Assembly (NCBI GenBank): GCA_001579985.1
Contig: LRSR01002475.1
Coordinates: 1 to 20,470 of the forward strand
Source of the DNA: Hypsibius dujardini
Taxonomy: Eukaryota; Tardigrada; Eutardigrada; Parachela; Hypsibiidae
Reading direction: 5' to 3'
DNA length: 20,470 nucleotides
In this document: positions 18,839 through 20,470 of the stretch, in pieces
How positions within the stretch are numbered: position 1 is the stretch's first letter
Layout: every line of letters starts with the position of its first letter
The notes under the pieces: model-generated
Told to the model about the DNA's origin: nothing
Seen by the model: the letters and a program-made list of their open reading frames with translations, nothing else
The model's database searches: none
Made by a program: the position numbers and the translations under genes

Positions 18839-19912
18839 GTTTGTTTGCCTTTCTGTTTAAACTGGTAAGATCTGCGAAGATGTCACTGCTTCAGTAAACA
18901 TGAATAAATGGTAAATATCTAATAGCTTATTCTGGACCATTGCGAGACCACACTACCGGCTTAAAAGGAGGAGGCTTCATTTACATGAAATCCTCAAGCA
19001 ATGCCGAAGATATTGGCAAAAAAGGCAGACTCGTCAGCCCGGTTATCGCAGCAACTGCTGCGGGTATTTCATGCAAACTACGTTTCTTTTACCACTTATA
19101 CGGACGCTCTGCTCTAGCACCAATCCAAATCAGCGTTCAATCGGAAGGAAGTTCTGATTCGCGGAAGTGTGCGGAAATTCAAGGCCTCAATCAAGGCGAT
19201 AGTTGGCACACCAAAATTGTCCCTCTGTCCAACGATCTTCCGTTTCGTGTAGTCATTGAGAGTTCTATCGGAGGAAACAGTAGCGATGTCGTAAGTTCCC
19301 TCCCACATCCGAGGTAGATACATCGATCTCGTAATCCTTAATTGACTTTCTTTCCTTTCTTTCATTTAGGCAATCGATGATGTCTCTTTTGACCCCGAAT
19401 GTGTCGTCCATGACCCTGTCGTGGTATCCACAGCAATACCACCAACCGTCTCCGAGGGCCTCGCGTCGACTGCAACGGGTTCCTCAACCCCGACCAAGTC
19501 AGATGTTTCCATGGATCCGACATCCACTTCTGGCCATAGACAAGAAGCAGGGCAACCACATCCGTTCCATGCGGACCAGCAACTCGGAGCCGGTCCAATT
19601 GCCGGGATTGTAGTAGGGGTCCTCGTTGGAGTCCTCCTTGCCTTCACGGGTTTGTTCCTTGTGGTGAGGCATCGCAGACGAATCGGTGAGGCGCAAGCAG
19701 GTTTGGGTTGGCTCACAGCGTCGTACGACAATTTTGGCGCTCTCAATGGCGCGACCGTTGATGAGAGCGACGATCACGATACCGGGCGAACCCGCGATTC
19801 CACTGTAAGTTCACATCGACAACCGATCCCTACAAAAACAACATTCTAGACCGTTAACGACGTTTCGAAGACTAATGATACTTTATTTCAGATATTTCTG
19901 AAGGATCTTTGA
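7739..19912 (+). CDS. Giant type I membrane protein with 13 MAM and 2 LDLa domains (31 exons, 2566 aa)
   Basis: Exons: 7739-7802, 7903-8058, 8379-8653, 8922-9021, 9335-9819, 9997-10087, 10154-10270, 10380-10666, 10785-10875, 10961-11020, 11199-11469, 11549-11823, 12493-12869, 13096-13276, 13340-13477, 13591-13938, 14010-14207, 14390-14504, 14579-14726, 14783-14829, 14918-15105, 15168-15433, 15521-15614, 15676-15738, 15827-16150, 16347-17225, 17368-17700, 17794-18702, 18926-19290, 19370-19804, 19892-19912. The coding sum is 7701 bases, all introns are GT-AG, and phase is kept throughout. The start was chosen because splicing makes a signal peptide ([15 protein letters not shown]...) running into the first MAM. 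Residues: signal 1-24; MAM1-13 from 34 to 2426; LDLa at about 2002-2040 and 2218-2257; Ser/Thr/Pro stalk ~2427-2489; membrane helix 2490-2514; cytoplasmic tail 2515-2566. MAM domains mediate adhesion or protein-protein contacts and LDLa modules bind ligands with calcium, so a cell-surface adhesion or scavenger/endocytic role is inferred. The mixture recalls MAM/LDLa proteins such as MALRD1 and apical endosomal glycoprotein, but orthology is not shown. Exon boundaries are read by eye; transcript data could shift a few. Confidence 0.9.
8104..8338. repeat. CTGTAC hexamer array in intron 2
   Basis: About 39 units of CTGTAC with scattered CTGCAC, CTACAC and ATGTAC variants fill most of the 320 bp intron. 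Every frame stays open across it (for example Tyr-Leu, Val-Pro or Arg-Tyr dipeptides), which creates long false reading frames on both strands. Confidence 0.95.
8709..8726. repeat. Perfect 18 bp palindrome
   Basis: ACCACTATATATAGTGGT equals its own reverse complement and lies one base before the intron 3 hairpin element. Confidence 0.9.
8728..8861. mobile_element. Near-perfect hairpin element in intron 3
   Basis: Arms starting CTGTACTGTCTCGATCATTT and ending with its inverse enclose TTATGACTGCA and its inverse, leaving a tiny loop near 8790-8800. Only a few mismatches separate the ~60 bp arms. Taking the ends as CTGTCTCG/CGAGACAG, the element (8733-8856) is flanked by TA on both sides, as for Tc1/mariner-type MITEs. 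It carries no coding capacity. Confidence 0.8.
9335..10087 (+). other. MAM domain 2 (residues ~207-387, exons 5-6)
   Basis: The motifs are [10 protein letters not shown], then QCVTFAYQN and [19 protein letters not shown] replaces the usual FWYxM. All four cysteines are present. The intron before the last strands is phase 0. Confidence 0.87.
10154..10875 (+). other. MAM domain 3 (residues ~393-554, exons 7-9)
   Basis: It starts [13 protein letters not shown], with a longer spacing between the first two cysteines. The middle is ECMTFNYYM and the end is [13 protein letters not shown]. The exon pattern repeats the phase 1 / phase 0 / phase 1 scheme. The donor of exon 9 is duplicated. Confidence 0.86.
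10961..11020 (+). other. Linker exon 10 (60 bp, phase 1-1)
   Basis: It encodes about 20 residues rich in Pro, Asp and Ala between MAM3 and MAM4. It is symmetrical (phase 1 at both ends), so skipping it would keep the frame. Confidence 0.75.
11199..11823 (+). other. MAM domain 4 (residues ~579-754, exons 11-12)
   Basis: The motifs are [36 protein letters not shown] and [14 protein letters not shown] phase 2 intron splits the CVRLWY motif itself, unlike most sister modules, and the usual phase 0 intron near the end is absent. Confidence 0.87.
11865..12142. mobile_element. TA-flanked inverted-repeat element in intron 12
   Basis: The terminal arms CTGTACGCTCCCGATCTCAA (from 11867) and their exact inverse (to 12140) are bounded by TA at 11865-11866 and 12141-12142. 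Arms of ~25 bp match perfectly and then diverge. The interior has no transposase frame. A TA target and CTGT ends suggest a Tc1/mariner-related MITE. Confidence 0.78.
12170..12449. mobile_element. Second inverted-repeat element in intron 12
   Basis: CACTACGAGTGAAGGAACC at 12170-12188 pairs with GGTTCCTTCCCTCGTAGTG at 12431-12449, with one mismatch in 19 positions. It starts only 27 bp after the previous element. The interior includes a G-rich tract near 12338-12349 and no reading frame. Confidence 0.6.
12493..13276 (+). other. MAM domain 5 plus linker (residues ~759-921, exons 13-14)
   Basis: It begins [10 protein letters not shown]. The middle is LCLQFEYIF and the end is [18 protein letters not shown] Pro/Thr/Ser linker of about 22 residues follows in the same exon. 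Exon 13 carries most of the domain without the usual early intron. Confidence 0.86.
12895..13085. repeat. AT-rich 18 bp tandem array in intron 13
   Basis: Repeated ATAGAATTATTATATTATT-like units, bounded on both sides by ATTTTAAAATAATTATAG, make up almost the whole 226 bp intron and run to about 10 bp from its acceptor. Confidence 0.9.
13340..14045 (+). other. MAM domain 6, lacking the second disulfide (residues ~950-1117)
   Basis: It begins [11 protein letters not shown], so the first cysteine pair is kept. The FWYMM motif is present, but the usual cysteine before it is Val1029. The end [13 protein letters not shown] has no cysteine. Exons 15, 16 and part of 17 encode it. Confidence 0.8.
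14066..14954 (+). other. MAM domain 7 (residues ~1125-1287, exons 17-21)
   Basis: The motifs are [20 protein letters not shown] and [13 protein letters not shown]. It is split by four introns, the most of any module, including two phase 2 introns and a 47 bp exon (14783-14829). Confidence 0.84.
14973..15610 (+). other. MAM domain 8 (residues ~1294-1456, exons 21-23)
   Basis: The motifs are [20 protein letters not shown] and [15 protein letters not shown]. The intron order (phase 1, then phase 0) matches MAM1 and MAM3. Confidence 0.86.
15676..15738 (+). other. Linker exon 24 (63 bp, phase 1-1)
   Basis: A Pro/Val/Ser/Thr-rich linker of 21 residues lies between MAM8 and MAM9. It is a symmetrical exon like exon 10 and could be skipped in frame. 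Confidence 0.72.
15841..16531 (+). other. MAM domain 9 with two extra cysteines (residues ~1484-1648)
   Basis: The motifs are [20 protein letters not shown] and [13 protein letters not shown]. Extra cysteines at about 1504 (NGCGW) and 1540 (GGNCEG) may form a third disulfide. Intron 25 carries a GACA-type repeat. Confidence 0.85.
16156..16279. repeat. GACA/CAAA microsatellite in intron 25
   Basis: GACA, CAGACA and CAAACAAA units fill most of the 196 bp intron. On the transcribed strand it is purine-rich, unlike the pyrimidine-rich repeats of introns 26 and 28. Confidence 0.9.
16550..17050 (+). other. MAM domain 10 (residues ~1655-1821, within exon 26)
   Basis: The motifs are [31 protein letters not shown] and [14 protein letters not shown]. 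The whole domain lies in a single 879 bp exon with no internal intron, suggesting intron loss. Confidence 0.9.
17066..17828 (+). other. MAM domain 11 (residues ~1827-2002, exons 26-28)
   Basis: The motifs are [32 protein letters not shown] and [14 protein letters not shown]. Its last cysteine, C2002, falls where LDLa1 should begin. Confidence 0.87.
17251..17330. repeat. TGTCTG hexamer microsatellite in intron 26
   Basis: About thirteen CTGTGT/TGTCTG units with one CTGTGG variant begin some 25 bp after the donor. It is the same motif as in the glycine-rich gene intron. Confidence 0.9.
17826..17942 (+). other. Degenerate LDLa module 1 (residues ~2002-2040)
   Basis: [17 protein letters not shown] is the typical C-terminal half of an LDL-receptor class A repeat with the acidic DGSDE motif. 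If C2002 belongs to MAM11, only four cysteines (2012, 2025, 2031, 2040) remain. The canonical third cysteine, normally before ISL, is Gln2018. Confidence 0.75.
17949..18446 (+). other. MAM domain 12 (residues ~2043-2208, within exon 28)
   Basis: The motifs are [22 protein letters not shown] and [12 protein letters not shown], with all four cysteines. It is encoded without internal introns in a 909 bp exon. Confidence 0.86.
18474..18593 (+). other. LDLa module 2 (residues ~2218-2257)
   Basis: Six cysteines are present, with [15 protein letters not shown] in the centre. The usual SDE is GEDE, followed by IGC. The acidic cluster expected to bind calcium is mostly kept. Confidence 0.82.
18615..19402 (+). 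other. MAM domain 13 (residues ~2265-2426, exons 28-30)
   Basis: The motifs are [28 protein letters not shown] and [11 protein letters not shown]. One extra cysteine (RKCAEI) is present. Intron 28 contains a CTGT microsatellite. Confidence 0.85.
18746..18857. repeat. CTGT microsatellite in intron 28
   Basis: CTGTCTGT and CTGCCTGT units follow the donor of exon 28. The exon frame runs open into it, giving a false Cys/Leu/Ser-rich extension. Confidence 0.9.
19592..19666 (+). other. Membrane helix of the MAM protein (residues 2490-2514)
   Basis: Twenty-five hydrophobic residues ([16 protein letters not shown]...LVV) are followed by RHRRR, a stop-transfer signal setting a type I topology. Glycines at 2494, 2498 and 2502 form a GxxxGxxxG pattern known to favour helix packing. 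Confidence 0.9.
19667..19912 (+). other. Cytoplasmic tail of the MAM protein (52 residues)
   Basis: The tail starts [10 protein letters not shown], contains YDNF (2534-2537) and the acidic run DESDDHD (2546-2552), and ends IFLKDL after the last splice. YDNF fits both the YxxΦ sorting signal and the YxN preference of Grb2-type SH2 domains. Function is inferred from motifs only. Confidence 0.75.
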
Positions 19913-20275
19913 AAGTCACCAGAAAGGATTGTAAAGTATCCGATCTCTTATTGTTTGCTTTGACTGTATGTTTCTCATACTGCTTCACTTTGAGTGGACA
20001 CATTTACGACTGCGCAAGTGGAGATTAATACGAAGCTTTTATTTAACGGTTGATAGGAATGCATAAATTCGATTAGTCGATTTAATTTGTATTCCCCACA
20101 GCATTTATTCCCCGTCCAGTGTACGTTCGCTACGGACCTTGGCGTCTCGCAGGTTTCGTAACCAATTGAAATCAACATCCAAATTAGCAAGTTAGGTAAT
20201 CAGTGCCAGGCGCGTACAGGCGCGTACTTTACAGTCGCCTGCATCTTGGAAGTCTACCAAAAATTCTAGACTACT
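19913..20275. other. Convergent 3' UTR region
   Basis: The two genes end tail to tail here. TTTATT at about 20038-20043 and 20103-20108 are AATAAA signals for the minus-strand gene. For the plus-strand gene only a variant CATAAA near 20061 is visible. No reading frame here is convincing. Confidence 0.5.
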
Positions 20276-20470
20276 TTATGAGTTATTGATGGTGGTAACC
20301 GTGGTGGTAGTGGTCGTGGTTGTGATCACCGTAGCAGTGGCCGTATGCGATGTCACGGTATTCGTCGCCGTCGTCGTGCTCGTCACGGCAGTCTGCCCGC
20401 TCGGCGTGACGCTCGTCGTCACCGGATACCAGCCGGATGTCGTCGCATACGGGGGATATGTGCGCTGCTG
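20276..20470 (-). CDS. C-terminal part of a Thr-rich protein (partial)
   Basis: The minus-strand frame is open from the window edge to a TAA at 20276-20278, giving 64 codons. It reads QQRTYPPYATTSGWYPVTT, continues with many Thr, Val, Ser and Ala, including eight consecutive Thr, and ends INNS. The composition resembles O-glycosylated mucin-like or stalk sequence. The bias of repeated ACG/ACC codons and two AATAAA signals downstream support a real gene end. The 5' part lies outside the window, so neither the full product nor any signal peptide can be judged. Confidence 0.6.
   Translation of the reverse strand, partial: QQRTYPPYATTSGWYPVTTSVTPSGQTAVTSTTTATNTVTSHTATATVITTTTTTTTVTTINNS

Noticed and set aside
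18703-18860. C-terminal extension of the exon 28 frame into a Cys/Leu/Ser repeat
   Set aside because: A strong CC|GTAAGT donor at 18703 and an acceptor at 18926 restore MAM13 in phase. The extension is the intronic CTGT repeat.
7739-19912. Naming the gene as MALRD1 or apical endosomal glycoprotein
   Set aside because: Domain types are shared, but module number and order differ and no alignment could be run. A symbol would be a guess.

Overview
This is eukaryotic, animal-type genomic DNA. Genes are split by short GT-AG introns (56-669 bp). Encoded modules (MAM, LDL-receptor class A, secretory signal peptides) are metazoan, and simple repeats and small inverted-repeat elements fill introns and intergenic space. 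Short introns, moderate base composition and the domain content suggest an invertebrate, perhaps a small-genome ecdysozoan such as a tardigrade. The species cannot be fixed from the sequence alone.

Layout. 1-3349 is non-genic as far as can be read: a ~560 bp palindromic foldback element (146-706), a CACAC-type simple repeat, and otherwise nothing recognised. 3350-4483 (+) is a two-exon gene for a small secreted Gly/Tyr/Asn-rich protein; its signal peptide is completed only after splicing. 4484-7738 is a repeat-rich intergenic block with a GTCGGT minisatellite, an inverted-repeat element beside a tRNA-like segment, a GACA microsatellite and a broken proline/glutamine-rich reading frame. 7739-19912 (+) is the main feature, a 31-exon gene. 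All 30 introns are GT-AG, and codon phase is maintained across every junction. It predicts a 2566-residue type I membrane protein: signal peptide, 13 MAM domains, two LDLa modules near the C-terminus, a short Ser/Thr/Pro stalk, one membrane helix and a 52-residue tail. 20276-20470 (-) is the C-terminal end of a Thr-rich protein encoded on the opposite strand and continuing beyond the window.

The MAM protein looks like a large adhesion or endocytic cell-surface protein. Its exon pattern shows the modules grew by tandem duplication: phase 1 introns lie between modules and a phase 0 intron usually precedes the last strands of each module. Two modules have each lost exactly one disulfide pair (MAM6 and LDLa1). 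Two features could alter the product: a duplicated in-frame splice donor between MAM3 and the next linker, and a choice of two C-termini. Several introns carry TA-flanked palindromic elements or long microsatellites.

I see no virus, toxin, prokaryotic operon or CRISPR. The points most worth checking are the many-MAM receptor, its paired cysteine losses and its alternative splice signals.
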